A stretch of 64,000 nt of DNA, taken from NCBI RefSeq assembly GCF_014652715.1, contig NZ_BMZI01000008.1, positions 115,281 through 179,280 on the forward strand. Reading direction: 5' to 3'. Positions 15,501 through 25,234 of the stretch are shown here, piece by piece. The DNA comes from Salinicola rhizosphaerae. GTDB taxonomy: Bacteria > Pseudomonadota > Gammaproteobacteria > Pseudomonadales > Halomonadaceae. Position 1 is the first letter of the stretch; the number at the start of each line of letters is the position of its first letter. The position numbers and the translations under genes are program-made. The notes beneath the pieces were generated by a model that made no database searches, was not told where the DNA came from, and saw only the letters and a program-made list of their open reading frames with translations.

Positions 15501-17405
15501 TTGTCACATTTACCGGTAATCGTCGGTATGGGCGGCATCAACGCCGCCGGTAGAAGCTCAGGGCACCGCGGCTATCGCCGCACGATTCTCGACGTGCTGC
15601 CCGATACGGAGCAGACCCGGACACTGGTCGCGCTGGCCGCGCTGATGCAGCTGGTCAACCGGGACGAAACCGGCCAGTGGCGCGACGCCGACGGCACGCG
15701 GCTCGGCGAGCGGGAGATCGTCGAGCGCTATCGCGAGCGCATACTCGCGCATACCCTGATCCGGCGTATCGAAGACGACGCTTTTCAGCAGGCCGGCATC
15801 CCCGGCAACCGCGAGCTGACGATGACGCTCGAGGCGCCGCTGCGCTTCACGACATCGCGCCGCCAGCTGCCGCAACCGCTGCCGCCCGGCTGGGAAGTCC
15901 ACGAGCAAGACCGTCACAGCGTCGAGGTCAGCGTACCCGCCGGCGATCTTCACGCGCTGCTGCCGGAGCATCGTCAGGCGCAGGTTCGCGCTGCCGGCCA
16001 ACTGCCCCAGGGCTTTGCGCCGGACACCTTCTACCGCAGCGTGCATCATCCGCGCGGGCTGTCGATGGCGATCTTCGGTGTCAGTGACTGCCTCGGCCAG
16101 AGCGGACTCGATTGGGAGGCACTGCGCGACCGTCTCGACCCGGACGCCATCGCCGTCTACGCCGGCAACTCCATCGGCCAGCTCGATGACGCCGGCTGGG
16201 GCGGCATGCTCAAGAGCTACGTTTCCGGCAATCGGGTGACCTCCAAGCAGATGCCGCTGGGCTACGGCCAGATGCCGGCCGATTTTCTCAACGCCTACGT
16301 GCTCGGCAGCGTCGGGGCGACCGGCGCGATCCAGGGTGCCTGTGCCACCTTCCTCTACAACCTGCGCCTCGGCGTCGAGGAGATCCGCCAGGGCCGCCGC
16401 CGCGTGGTCATGGTCGGCACCAGCGACGCCCCGATCACGCCCGAGATCATCGAAGGTTTCCGCGCCATGAGCGCGCTGGCCGACGACCAGAGCCTGATGG
16501 CGCTCGACGCTCTCGAGCTGCTCACCGACGCCGACTACCAGCGCGCCTGCCGCCCGTTCGCACGCAACTGCGGCTTCACCATCGCCGAAGCCTCGCAGTT
16601 CGTGCTGCTGATGGACGATTCGCTGGCGCTCGAGACCGGTGCGCAGATTCTCGGCTCGGTGCCGGAGATCCACGTCAACGCCGACGGCTGGAAGCGCTCC
16701 ATCTCGGCGCCCGGCATCGGCAACTACATCACGCTCGGTAAATCGGTCGCGTTGGCACGTTCGATTCTGGGCGACGAAAGCGTGCGCCACCGCACCTATC
16801 TTCACGCCCACGGCACCAGCACGCCGAAGAATCGCACCACCGAGTCGCATATCTTCGACCAGATCGCCCGTGCCAACGGCATCGAGAACTGGCCGGTCGC
16901 CGCGATCAAGGCCTTCATCGGCCACTCGCAGGGCAGCGCCGCCGGCGATCAGATGGCCAGCGCGCTGGGCACGTTCGCCCACGGCTGGGTGCCCGGTATC
17001 CCCACGCTGGATGCGATTGCCGACGACGTCTACGCCGAACGTCTACGCTTCTTTCGCGAACCGCTCGAGTTCGGCGCCGACGCCACCTTCGTCAACGCCA
17101 AGGGGTTCGGTGGCAACAACGCCACCGGCCTCGTGCTATCGCCCGCGGTGACCGAGCGTTTGCTGGTCAAGCGTCACGGTCAGCGCGCCGTGGACGACTG
17201 GCGTCATCGACGCGAGCAGACGTTGGCAGCCGCCGAGCGCTACGAGGCCAAGGCGGATGCGGGCCATTTCGAGGTGATCTACCGCTTCGGAGAGGGCGTG
17301 CTGGAGGGCCCGGAACTCACGATCGGCGCAGACGCGATCGAGATCCCCGGCTACGCCAGCCCGGTCTCGCTGAAAACGGACAACCCCTTTGGTACGCTCG
17401 ATTGA
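15501..17405 (+). CDS. fabY: FabY-type beta-ketoacyl-ACP synthase
   Basis: A 634-residue condensing enzyme closely resembling Pseudomonas aeruginosa FabY (PA5174), which starts fatty-acid synthesis by condensing acetyl-CoA with malonyl-ACP, a role otherwise filled by FabH. The N terminus SHLPVIVGMGGINAAGRSS matches the FabY start. The thiolase-fold catalytic triad is Cys281 (GACATFLYN), His437 (HAHGTSTP) and His475 (IGHSQG). FabY-specific length and the C-terminal VNAKGFGGNNATGLVLSP segment fit. The start is a TTG at 15501, supported by a GAGGGA ribosome-binding site and by homology; an in-frame ATG at 15456 would add 15 poorly coding residues. coaD follows. Confidence 0.88.
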   Translation: MSHLPVIVGMGGINAAGRSSGHRGYRRTILDVLPDTEQTRTLVALAALMQLVNRDETGQWRDADGTRLGEREIVERYRERILAHTLIRRIEDDAFQQAGIPGNRELTMTLEAPLRFTTSRRQLPQPLPPGWEVHEQDRHSVEVSVPAGDLHALLPEHRQAQVRAAGQLPQGFAPDTFYRSVHHPRGLSMAIFGVSDCLGQSGLDWEALRDRLDPDAIAVYAGNSIGQLDDAGWGGMLKSYVSGNRVTSKQMPLGYGQMPADFLNAYVLGSVGATGAIQGACATFLYNLRLGVEEIRQGRRRVVMVGTSDAPITPEIIEGFRAMSALADDQSLMALDALELLTDADYQRACRPFARNCGFTIAEASQFVLLMDDSLALETGAQILGSVPEIHVNADGWKRSISAPGIGNYITLGKSVALARSILGDESVRHRTYLHAHGTSTPKNRTTESHIFDQIARANGIENWPVAAIKAFIGHSQGSAAGDQMASALGTFAHGWVPGIPTLDAIADDVYAERLRFFREPLEFGADATFVNAKGFGGNNATGLVLSPAVTERLLVKRHGQRAVDDWRHRREQTLAAAERYEAKADAGHFEVIYRFGEGVLEGPELTIGADAIEIPGYASPVSLKTDNPFGTLD

Positions 17406-18216
<811 letters not shown>

Positions 18217-18298
18217 GGCGTCTGCGGTCATCGTCTAGACGACACTGACCTTTACCCACCGCACCGTCTCAATCGCCCCATCCAATCCAAGGAACGCC

Positions 18299-19636
18299 GT
18301 GGCCAGCCCGCCAACTGCCCGCTATACCACTCGCCATATCTGGACGCTGGCCTGGCCGATCATCCTGTCGAACATCACCGTGCCGCTGCTGGGTCTGGTC
18401 GACACCGCAGTGGTCGGGCATCTCCCGGATTCGCGTTACCTGGCCGCGGTGACACTGGGTGCAACGCTCTTCAGCTTTCTCTACTGGGGCTTCGGTTTTC
18501 TGCGCATGGGCACGACCGGTCTCACGTCGCAAGCGGTCGGGCGCGAGGACGACAGCGACGTCCGCCAGCTATTGGCGCAGTCGCTGGTGATGGCGGGTGT
18601 CATCGGCGCGCTATTGATCCTTTTCTCGACACCGTTGATCGATTTCGGCCTGTGGCTTCTGGACGGTAGTAAGGAGGCGATGTCGCTGGCCGCCAGCTAC
18701 GCCCATATCCGCATCTTCTCCGCACCGGCCGTGCTGGCCAACTACGCCATCCTTGGCTGGTTCATCGGCCAGCAGAAGACGCGCATCACGCTGGCGATTC
18801 TGCTGCTGACCAACGGCGTCAACATCGCGCTCGATCTCCTGTTCGTCGCCGGTTTCGGCATGGCGAGCGACGGCGTCGCCTGGGCCTCGCTGATCGCCGA
18901 CTATAGCGCGCTCGCCTTCGGACTCTGGCGCGTCGCCGTGCACTGCGGTCATCTCGGCGGCCGGCTCGATCGCGCCGCGCTCAAGGCATGGTCTCACTAC
19001 GCGGCGCTGATCGGCGTCAATCAGCATCTGTTCGTGCGTACGCTCGGGCTGCTCTTCGCCCAGGCGTTCTTTACCGCGCAGGGCGCCAACTTCGGCGACA
19101 CCGTGCTGGCCGCCAACGCGGTGCTGCTGCAGTTCATCATGCTGACCTCGTTCGCGCTCGACGGCTTCGCCAATGCCGCCGAGGCGCTGACCGGGCGCGC
19201 CGTCGGCAAGCGACACTGGGACGACTTCGGCGATGCCGTACGGGCCGCCGGCAAGCTCTCGCTGCTGGTTGCCGGTGCCGCCATGCTGCTGTTCGCCCTC
19301 GGCGGCAACGCGCTGATCGCTCAGCTCACCGATCTGCCCGAGGTGCGCGCGACCGCCGCCGACTATCTGCCGTGGATGATCGCGATGCCCGCGCTGGCCG
19401 TCTGGAGCTATCTGCTCGATGGTGTCTTCATCGGCGCCACCGCCAGTCGCGCCATGCGCGATACCGTCTGGCTCGCCATCGCCTGCTACCTGCCCGCCTG
19501 GTGGTTGACGCAGAGCTTCGGCAACCACGGCCTGTGGTTCTCCTTCCTGCTCTTTACCTTCGTGCGCTCCGCTTCGCTCGGCGCCTGCTATGTCCACTAT
19601 CGACGAACGCGGTGGCGCGCAGGCGTCGCCGCCTGA
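18299..19636 (+). CDS. MATE-family (DinF-type) efflux transporter
   Basis: A 445-residue inner membrane protein with about twelve helices. The first repeat starts HIWTLAWPIILSNITVPLLGLVDTAVVGHL, characteristic of DinF-branch MATE exporters, and the second repeat begins around ALIGVNQHLFVRTLGLLFAQAFFTAQGA. The family exports cationic drugs or toxic metabolites using sodium or proton gradients. The start is a GTG with AAGGA five bases before it. It follows the ferredoxin gene by 82 bases on the same strand and may share its transcript. Confidence 0.88.
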   Translation: MASPPTARYTTRHIWTLAWPIILSNITVPLLGLVDTAVVGHLPDSRYLAAVTLGATLFSFLYWGFGFLRMGTTGLTSQAVGREDDSDVRQLLAQSLVMAGVIGALLILFSTPLIDFGLWLLDGSKEAMSLAASYAHIRIFSAPAVLANYAILGWFIGQQKTRITLAILLLTNGVNIALDLLFVAGFGMASDGVAWASLIADYSALAFGLWRVAVHCGHLGGRLDRAALKAWSHYAALIGVNQHLFVRTLGLLFAQAFFTAQGANFGDTVLAANAVLLQFIMLTSFALDGFANAAEALTGRAVGKRHWDDFGDAVRAAGKLSLLVAGAAMLLFALGGNALIAQLTDLPEVRATAADYLPWMIAMPALAVWSYLLDGVFIGATASRAMRDTVWLAIACYLPAWWLTQSFGNHGLWFSFLLFTFVRSASLGACYVHYRRTRWRAGVAA

Positions 19637-19721
19637 GCTACCGCTCGACCAAGGTTGACTGCTGGGCGCTCGAGGGATGCGCTAGGCTCGCGCTGAGTCC
19701 TTCAGAACAAGAGCCCACGCG

Positions 19722-21035
19722 ATGCTGCTACGAATCTCCCGCCCGGCGGTCAAGCTGGTCGAGCGCTATTTGCCCGACCCCTATATTTTCGTGCTGCTGC
19801 TGACGATCATCGCGGCGCTCGCTGCCATGGGCTTCGAGCAGCAGTCGCCGTTGGCCGTCATGCGCTACTGGGGCGACGGCTTCTGGGGGCTGCTCTCGTT
19901 CTCGATGCAGATGCTGATGGTGCTGGTCAGCGGCTTCATGCTGGCCAGTTCGCCGCCGGTCAAGCGTCTGCTCGACGCTCTGGCGGGGCTCGCTCACTCG
20001 GCCGGCGGGGCGATCGTGCTGGTCACGCTGGTGTCGCTGGCCGCCAGCTGGATCAATTGGGGCTTCGGCCTGGTCATCGGCGCACTCTTTGCCAAGGCGC
20101 TGGCTCGGCGCATTCGCGTCGATTATCGGCTGCTGATCGCCAGTGCCTACTCGGGGTTCGTGGTCTGGCACGGCGGCCTGGCCGGCTCGATTCCGCTGAC
20201 GATCGCCACGCCGGGCCACTTCAGCGAAGCGCAGATCGGCATCATCCCGACTTCGCAGACGATCTTCTCGGCCTACAACCTGATCATCGTCATCGCGCTA
20301 TTCGTGATCATGCCGCTGGTCAACCGCTGGATGCTGCCGTCGGATGGCGAAAGTATCTTCGTGCGGGCCGAACAGCTCGCGGAACCCGAGGAAGCCGAGG
20401 CCCCCACGCACACGCGCCCCGCTGACCGGCTGGAGAACAGCACGTTGCTCTCCTGGTTTGTCGGCGTGCCGGGGCTGCTCTATCTGGTTCATGACTTCGG
20501 CTTTGCCGGCGGCGGGCTCAACCTTAACAGCGTCAACTTCCTGTTCCTGATGCTCGCCATTGTGCTCCATCGCACGCCTCGTAGCCTGCTCACGAGCCTC
20601 AACGAGGCAATCAAGGGTGGCGCCGGTATCGTGATTCAGTTTCCCTTCTATGCCGGCATCATGGGCATCATGATGCAGTCGGGACTGGCCCAGTCGCTCT
20701 CCGAGTGGTTCGTCACCATCGCCAACGCCGACACGCTGCCGTTCTGGTCGTTCATCAGCGCCGGCGTCGTCAATCTGTTCGTGCCCTCTGGCGGCGGTCA
20801 GTGGGCGGTGCAGGCGCCGGTCATGCTGCCGGCGGCGCAGGCACTCGGCGCCGATGTCTCGCGCGTTGCCATGGGCGTTGCCTGGGGCGATGCGTGGACC
20901 AATCTGCTGCAGCCGTTCTGGGCGCTGCCGGTGCTTGCCATCGCCGGCCTGAATGCCAAGGACATCATGGGCTTCTGTCTGGTTCAGCTGGTCGTTACCG
21001 GGGTCGTGATCGGGCTGGGTCTGACGCTGCTGTAG
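19722..21035 (+). CDS. atoE: Short-chain fatty acid transporter AtoE
   Basis: A 437-residue membrane permease of the AtoE (TIGR00366) family, which takes up short-chain fatty acids such as butyrate or acetoacetate. Landmarks are the N-terminal ERYLPDPYIFVLLLTI, the central SWINWGFGLVIGALFAK, the YSGFVVWHGGLAGSIPLTIA segment and VNLFVPSGGGQWAVQAP, all strongly conserved in the family. No CoA-transferase genes (atoD/atoA) are adjacent. An acyl-CoA thioesterase gene follows, so both may handle short-chain acyl groups, but a shared operon is uncertain. Confidence 0.88.
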   Translation: MLLRISRPAVKLVERYLPDPYIFVLLLTIIAALAAMGFEQQSPLAVMRYWGDGFWGLLSFSMQMLMVLVSGFMLASSPPVKRLLDALAGLAHSAGGAIVLVTLVSLAASWINWGFGLVIGALFAKALARRIRVDYRLLIASAYSGFVVWHGGLAGSIPLTIATPGHFSEAQIGIIPTSQTIFSAYNLIIVIALFVIMPLVNRWMLPSDGESIFVRAEQLAEPEEAEAPTHTRPADRLENSTLLSWFVGVPGLLYLVHDFGFAGGGLNLNSVNFLFLMLAIVLHRTPRSLLTSLNEAIKGGAGIVIQFPFYAGIMGIMMQSGLAQSLSEWFVTIANADTLPFWSFISAGVVNLFVPSGGGQWAVQAPVMLPAAQALGADVSRVAMGVAWGDAWTNLLQPFWALPVLAIAGLNAKDIMGFCLVQLVVTGVVIGLGLTLL

Positions 21036-21150
21036 ATGCCAGGCTATCGACCCGATCAATGGGCAGCGGTCGACAAACGTGGTACATCTGCACCCAGAGC
21101 CGATCTGACTGCATCGGCTTACCTGACTCGACCTGCTTCAAAGAAAAACG

Positions 21151-21693
21151 ATGCCAGATGAGGACTCCGTGATAGCCGACGACCTGCCACGACAGCATGA
21201 GCTGTCGATGACCGTCTTGATGACCCCCGACATGGCCAATTTCAGTGGCAAGGTGCACGGGGGCGCCATTCTCAAAAAGCTCGATGAGGTGGCCTACGCC
21301 TGTGCCAGCCGCTATGCCGGCAGCTACGTCGTGACACTGTCGGTGGACCAGGTACTGTTCAAGCAGCCAATCCACGTCGGTGAGCTGGTCACCTTCCTGG
21401 CCATGATCAACCACGTCGGACGGTCGTCGATGGAGGTCGGTATCAAGGTGCTGGCGGAGTCGATCCAGGGTCACGTGATCCGCCATACCAACAGCTGCTA
21501 TCTGACGATGGTGGCGGTGGACAGCGACGGCAAACCAGTCTCGGTGCCGCCGCTGGAATTGAAGACCCCGCTGCAGAAGCTACGCTTCGAGAAGGCCGCG
21601 CTGCGCAAGAAGCTGCGCAAGCAGGAAGCCGAGGAAGAGCGCCACGCCATGGCCGAGCATCTCAAGGCGTATCCCTCCGAACGCCTGGACTAG
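21151..21693 (+). CDS. Hotdog-fold acyl-CoA thioesterase
   Basis: A 180-residue thioesterase of the YciA/cytosolic acyl-CoA hydrolase type that releases free CoA from acyl-CoA. The hotdog signature is present: MTPDMANFSGKVHGGAILKKLDE, with the conserved glycine-histidine and aspartate, and later VVTLSVDQVLFKQPIHVGELV. A charged, lysine- and glutamate-rich C-terminal extension (RFEKAALRKKLRKQEAEEER) could form a coiled coil. The ATG at 21151 has no good ribosome-binding site; an in-frame GTG at 21169 is preceded by GAGGA and could be the true start. Confidence 0.85.
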   Translation: MPDEDSVIADDLPRQHELSMTVLMTPDMANFSGKVHGGAILKKLDEVAYACASRYAGSYVVTLSVDQVLFKQPIHVGELVTFLAMINHVGRSSMEVGIKVLAESIQGHVIRHTNSCYLTMVAVDSDGKPVSVPPLELKTPLQKLRFEKAALRKKLRKQEAEEERHAMAEHLKAYPSERLD

Positions 21694-21731
21694 CGACCGT
21701 CTCATAACCCTTCGCCGAACAAGGATGTTCG

Positions 21732-22832
21732 ATGTCAGCCCCCAGTACCCGCACTCCCATTCCCAACCGCGCCGGCGAGCGCCTGCTGGTCGCCTGGGAT
21801 GTGGCGATCGTGGTCCTGGTAGCGATCAATCTCGGCCTGTTGCTGTTCGACAGCCTCTACCTGATTCCGCCGCTGAACAGCGCCTTCCACGCCATCGCGC
21901 CCGACCTGCACGATCTCTACGACCGCACGATTCGTGCCAACTTCTTCGAGATCGATCTCTGCTTCGTCGGCATCTTCATGCTCGATGTGCTGCTGGGCTG
22001 GATCATCGCCATCGTCCAGCGCCGCTACGTGCGCTGGTTCTTCTACCCCTTCGTGCACTGGTACGACGTGCTCGGCTGCATTCCGCTGGCCGGCTTCCGC
22101 TGGCTGCGCGTGCTGCGCGTGATCTCGCTGATGATTCGCCTGCAGCGGCTGGGTGTGATCGACGTGACCCACTGGTGGCTCTACCGTTTCTACCGAACCT
22201 ACTACGGTGTCCTGATGGAGGAGCTTTCCGACCGCGTCGCGGTCAAGCTCTTGAGCGACCTGCAGGACGAAGTTCGCCACAGCGACCATCTGACCCAACG
22301 TATCTCGCAGGAGGTGATCCAGCCGCGCAAGCAGGCGCTGGTCGACGAGGTCGCAGCGAGGCTGGAGCGCACCATCGACAAGAGCTATGCGGAAAATCAC
22401 CAGCAGGTGCATCGCTACGTTGCCGCGCTGGTGTCGCGCACGCTGGAGGAAAACGCGGAGCTCAAGCGGCTGAGGCGGCTGCCGATGGGCGACAGCGTGG
22501 CGGAGAGCCTGGAGCGCAGCTTCAGCAACATCGCCAGTCGCGTGGTCCACGAGGCGATCGATGGGCTGCGCTCACCGCAGTTCCATTCGCTGCTGGCCGA
22601 CCTCGTCGGCAGCGGCATCGATGCCTGGCTGCGGGTCGACAAGACGACCGACAAGGTCACCCAGCAGGTGCTGATCGACATGCTGGGCCTGCTCAAGGAG
22701 CAGGTCGCCGTACAGCGCTGGAAGAGCGAGCTGGATACGGCCCATGGCACGGCTGCCGGGGTGGATAGCCAGAAAACCCCGGTCAGCGCAGGCGAGCCCG
22801 GCACCGGCAGCACCACGAAAGCACCTCGCTAG
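21732..22832 (+). CDS. Voltage-sensor-like membrane protein with long cytoplasmic helical tail
   Basis: A 366-residue protein of unassigned function. Residues about 20-145 resemble the S1-S4 part of a voltage-gated ion channel: S1 (VAIVVLVAINLGLLLFDSLY), an acidic helix FFEIDLCFVGIFMLDVLLGW, then a WYDVLGCIPLAGF turn and an arginine-rich helix (RWLRVLRVISLMIRLQRLG). No pore helix or selectivity filter follows. Residues 160-340 are soluble, charged and mostly helical, with repeated VA-x-L-ER/E patterns. The protein might be a voltage or lipid sensor, or a scaffold. The gene's stop overlaps that of the convergent cytochrome gene within the palindrome CTAG. Confidence 0.65.
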   Translation: MSAPSTRTPIPNRAGERLLVAWDVAIVVLVAINLGLLLFDSLYLIPPLNSAFHAIAPDLHDLYDRTIRANFFEIDLCFVGIFMLDVLLGWIIAIVQRRYVRWFFYPFVHWYDVLGCIPLAGFRWLRVLRVISLMIRLQRLGVIDVTHWWLYRFYRTYYGVLMEELSDRVAVKLLSDLQDEVRHSDHLTQRISQEVIQPRKQALVDEVAARLERTIDKSYAENHQQVHRYVAALVSRTLEENAELKRLRRLPMGDSVAESLERSFSNIASRVVHEAIDGLRSPQFHSLLADLVGSGIDAWLRVDKTTDKVTQQVLIDMLGLLKEQVAVQRWKSELDTAHGTAAGVDSQKTPVSAGEPGTGSTTKAPR

Positions 22833-23371
22833 CGCGGATCCTCGCGGCCGACCATGCGCCGTAGCGTGCCGTCGCGGCGGCCGAAGTGATGGTGTAATGC
22901 CATGGCAATGTGGCCCACGATGAGTGCACTCAATACCCACGCCACCGGGCCGTGCCAGGCATGGAAAGCACTGGCCCAAGCGACGTCGGCTCCCTGCGGC
23001 AGCAGCATCGTGCCAAACGCCTTGACGCCATAGCCGCCGCCCCAGCTCATCAGCACGCCGGAGAGCGGCATCAGCACAAGCAGAACGTACATCGCCACGT
23101 GGCCCGCCACCGCCAGCCGTCCCTGCGTTCCCTCGTGGCTGGGGCGACGCCGAATCTGGGTCAACGCCCACAGTACCCGCGCGACGATCAGGATCAGTAG
23201 CGTCACACCCAGCGTCTTGTGCCAGGGTGCGAGCAGCGAATAGATCGCATTGCCCTGCCCCAGTAACGTGGTAGAGAACATGCCGGCCAACTGGATCAGC
23301 AGCAGTACGGCAATCAGCCAGTGCAGCGTCCGCGTCACGACACCGTAGACCCGAGGGGAATCCTTCAACAT
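22829..23371 (-). CDS. Cytochrome b561
   Basis: A 180-residue four-helix inner membrane di-haem cytochrome of the bacterial CybB type, which moves electrons between membrane quinones and partners such as superoxide. Candidate haem ligands are the histidines in TRTLHWLIAVL (helix 1), APWHKTLGVT (helix 2), and FHAWHGPVAWVL and VGHIAMALHHH (helices 3-4). The arrangement and length are normal. It converges with, and overlaps by four bases, the voltage-sensor-like gene. Confidence 0.88.
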   Translation of the reverse strand: MLKDSPRVYGVVTRTLHWLIAVLLLIQLAGMFSTTLLGQGNAIYSLLAPWHKTLGVTLLILIVARVLWALTQIRRRPSHEGTQGRLAVAGHVAMYVLLVLMPLSGVLMSWGGGYGVKAFGTMLLPQGADVAWASAFHAWHGPVAWVLSALIVGHIAMALHHHFGRRDGTLRRMVGREDPR

Positions 23372-23469
23372 CGCCTGCCTCCTTGCGTGGTCGAAAAAGG
23401 AATGGCGGCAAGCTCGACCATCGAGCCCCGCTCATAGGCGACTACGCGGGGTCCGGCGTCCTGGACGCA

Positions 23470-24531
23470 TCAGGGCCTGGGCGTGAGGCGCATCAGCGTA
23501 TAAGGCGCCTCGCAGGCGTCGCGTCGGTCGCGCTCATCGATCGACCCGAGCGACATGTCGCGGTCGTTGTCATAGGCGACGAAGACCCGCGTCGCGTCGA
23601 GGACCGCCAGGCCTTCGGCCTTATGCTCGAACTCCAGCGCATCGCCGTGAGCGTTTTCGACAATCGATGGCACCTGATCCGCATGAAAGTCGGCGAGCGG
23701 CATCGACCAGAGATAGCCGCCGATCTGCTCACCGTGATTGGTGTCGACCTCGAAGCTCGCCATCAGATAGAGGCGTTCATTGAACGGGTCGTACTCCAAA
23801 CTCGAGAGACCGCAGACGTGCCGCACGCCGTCGTAATTACCCGGTGAAAACCGGTAGCGCTCCTCGAGCTTGTCGACGAAGGTCAGATTGCCGCTGTCGG
23901 TAACGCGGTAGTGAGCGCCGACGACGCGGCAGACATACTCGAAATTCTCATGATCCTGGCCCTGCTCGCGCACGCCGAACAGCAGCAGACCATCGCTCGG
24001 CGTCGCCAGATCCGGCTGCGACGGCACGGCCGCCAGGCCTTCGATCTTGTAGTAGGGCAGACCGATCGCCTCGTCGAGCTTGCGCCGGAGTTCCAGCGAG
24101 CCCTCGACGCCATCCCGCGGGTCGGGATCGACCACCTGAACCCGATCGGGTTCGCCGATCGGCCAGATCAGCAGATGATTGTAGGCATTGAGATCGTGAC
24201 TCTCGCCATCGATGCGATCGAAACCGGTCGTCGCCAGAATATGGCTGCCATCGGCGGTCAAGGCGAAATCCTCGTACTTGATCGCACGCTTGATGGCCGC
24301 TGCCGTCAGGAATGTCAGACTCTCCGGAACCGGCTTGCCGTTTTCGAGCGCCACCGCGAACGCCGCGGAGCGCGATTCGCCCGGAATCGGTTTGTCACTG
24401 GCCAATATCAGGCGCTCGCCGTCGAACACCGCCGCCGACACCTCGACGTTGACCGGCGAGCCGTCGTCATAGGTCAACCCGGGTTCGAAGCAGGTCAAGG
24501 TCCCTTCGTCGATCACTTCCGCACGCAGCAT
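23470..24531 (-). CDS. Hypothetical protein, 353 aa, probable beta-propeller
   Basis: I cannot name this protein. It has no signal peptide. Repeating strand-turn patterns ending in aspartates or glycines (AAVFDGERLILASDKPIPGE, EDFALTADGSHILATTGFD, LSSLEYDPFNERLYLMASFE, GLAVLDATRVFVAYDNDRD) suggest a six- or seven-bladed beta-propeller, similar in style to DUF3616 or phytase/esterase-like propellers. The start ATG is preceded by GGAG at correct spacing. It stands between cybB and the I78 inhibitor gene on the same strand. A hydrolase or sugar-phosphate sensor role would be speculation. Confidence 0.65.
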   Translation of the reverse strand: MLRAEVIDEGTLTCFEPGLTYDDGSPVNVEVSAAVFDGERLILASDKPIPGESRSAAFAVALENGKPVPESLTFLTAAAIKRAIKYEDFALTADGSHILATTGFDRIDGESHDLNAYNHLLIWPIGEPDRVQVVDPDPRDGVEGSLELRRKLDEAIGLPYYKIEGLAAVPSQPDLATPSDGLLLFGVREQGQDHENFEYVCRVVGAHYRVTDSGNLTFVDKLEERYRFSPGNYDGVRHVCGLSSLEYDPFNERLYLMASFEVDTNHGEQIGGYLWSMPLADFHADQVPSIVENAHGDALEFEHKAEGLAVLDATRVFVAYDNDRDMSLGSIDERDRRDACEAPYTLMRLTPRP

Positions 24532-24639
24532 GTCGCACTCCTTTGCACTGGAACCGTTTCAGGAAACGCCTGATTCAGCGTTTGAAAGCGGTTTGAAAAG
24601 CACGCTGATCGCCGCGGCCGCGCATCAGCGTGAACGACG

Positions 24640-24662
24640 AAGGCCGGCATCGAGCCGGCCTT
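24640..24662. terminator. Stem-loop downstream of the I78 inhibitor gene
   Basis: AAGGCCGGC pairs with GCCGGCCTT across a five-base loop. It lies 39 bases beyond the stop of the minus-strand I78 inhibitor gene and is likely its transcript end, though the T tract is weak. Confidence 0.5.
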
Positions 24663-24700
24663 CTGGATAGCCTGGTTGCCGCCGGCCGCTATCGGGGAGA

Positions 24701-25021
24701 TCAACCGCAGGTGATGTCGGTGATCCGGTTCTGGTCGTCGACCTTGATGTCGAGACGGTCGGCGCGGTAATCCATGGTGTAACCCTTGCCGGGCTCCATG
24801 ACCCGGATGCTGCCGGCGCGCGAACGATCCTCGATCCAGGTGCGGGTCTCGTCGTCGAGAATCTGCCCGGTGATGCTGCCGACTGCCTGGGCGCCGCAGC
24901 TGTCCTCCGGGGCATTCTTGATGCTCGGCGGCGGCGGTGGCGCCTCGTCCGGTGCGGGCGCCGTACTGCACCCCGCCAACAGCAGACCGCTTACGATCAA
25001 TGCCGCTCCTGTCCCTTTCAT
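24701..25021 (-). CDS. I78-family peptidase inhibitor lipoprotein
   Basis: A 106-residue lipoprotein with lipobox LLLAGC followed by a proline-rich linker (APDEAPPPPPS). The rest matches peptidase inhibitor family I78: DSCGAQAVGSITGQ, an IRVMEPGKGYTMDYRADRLDIKVDD core split by the GYTMDYR strand, and a terminal ITDITCG. The two cysteines (CGAQ and TCG) probably form a disulfide. Family members inhibit serine peptidases such as subtilisin; here the target would be in the periplasm or at the outer membrane surface. Confidence 0.82.
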   Translation of the reverse strand: MKGTGAALIVSGLLLAGCSTAPAPDEAPPPPPSIKNAPEDSCGAQAVGSITGQILDDETRTWIEDRSRAGSIRVMEPGKGYTMDYRADRLDIKVDDQNRITDITCG

Positions 25022-25234
25022 GCGCTTCTCCTCGAATGCGTGGATCTTGACGTTCCAAGCCTAGCAGCTCGGCGCCTCGTTGGGCACGAGCGCCAGCGTC
25101 GAACCGACATCGCGCCGGCTGGTGGAGTCATGCCACGGCCGCTAGACTGATTCGACAGGGAACGCGTCCGTGTTCGCAGTCACGCTCACTCGTCGATACG
25201 ACCGAGCCAAGACATAACGCAAAGGAAAGCCGCC

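Noticed and set aside
15558-16982. A 474-codon minus-strand frame opposite fabY
   Set aside because: FabY motifs are complete on the plus strand; the antisense frame has no ribosome-binding site or recognisable domain.
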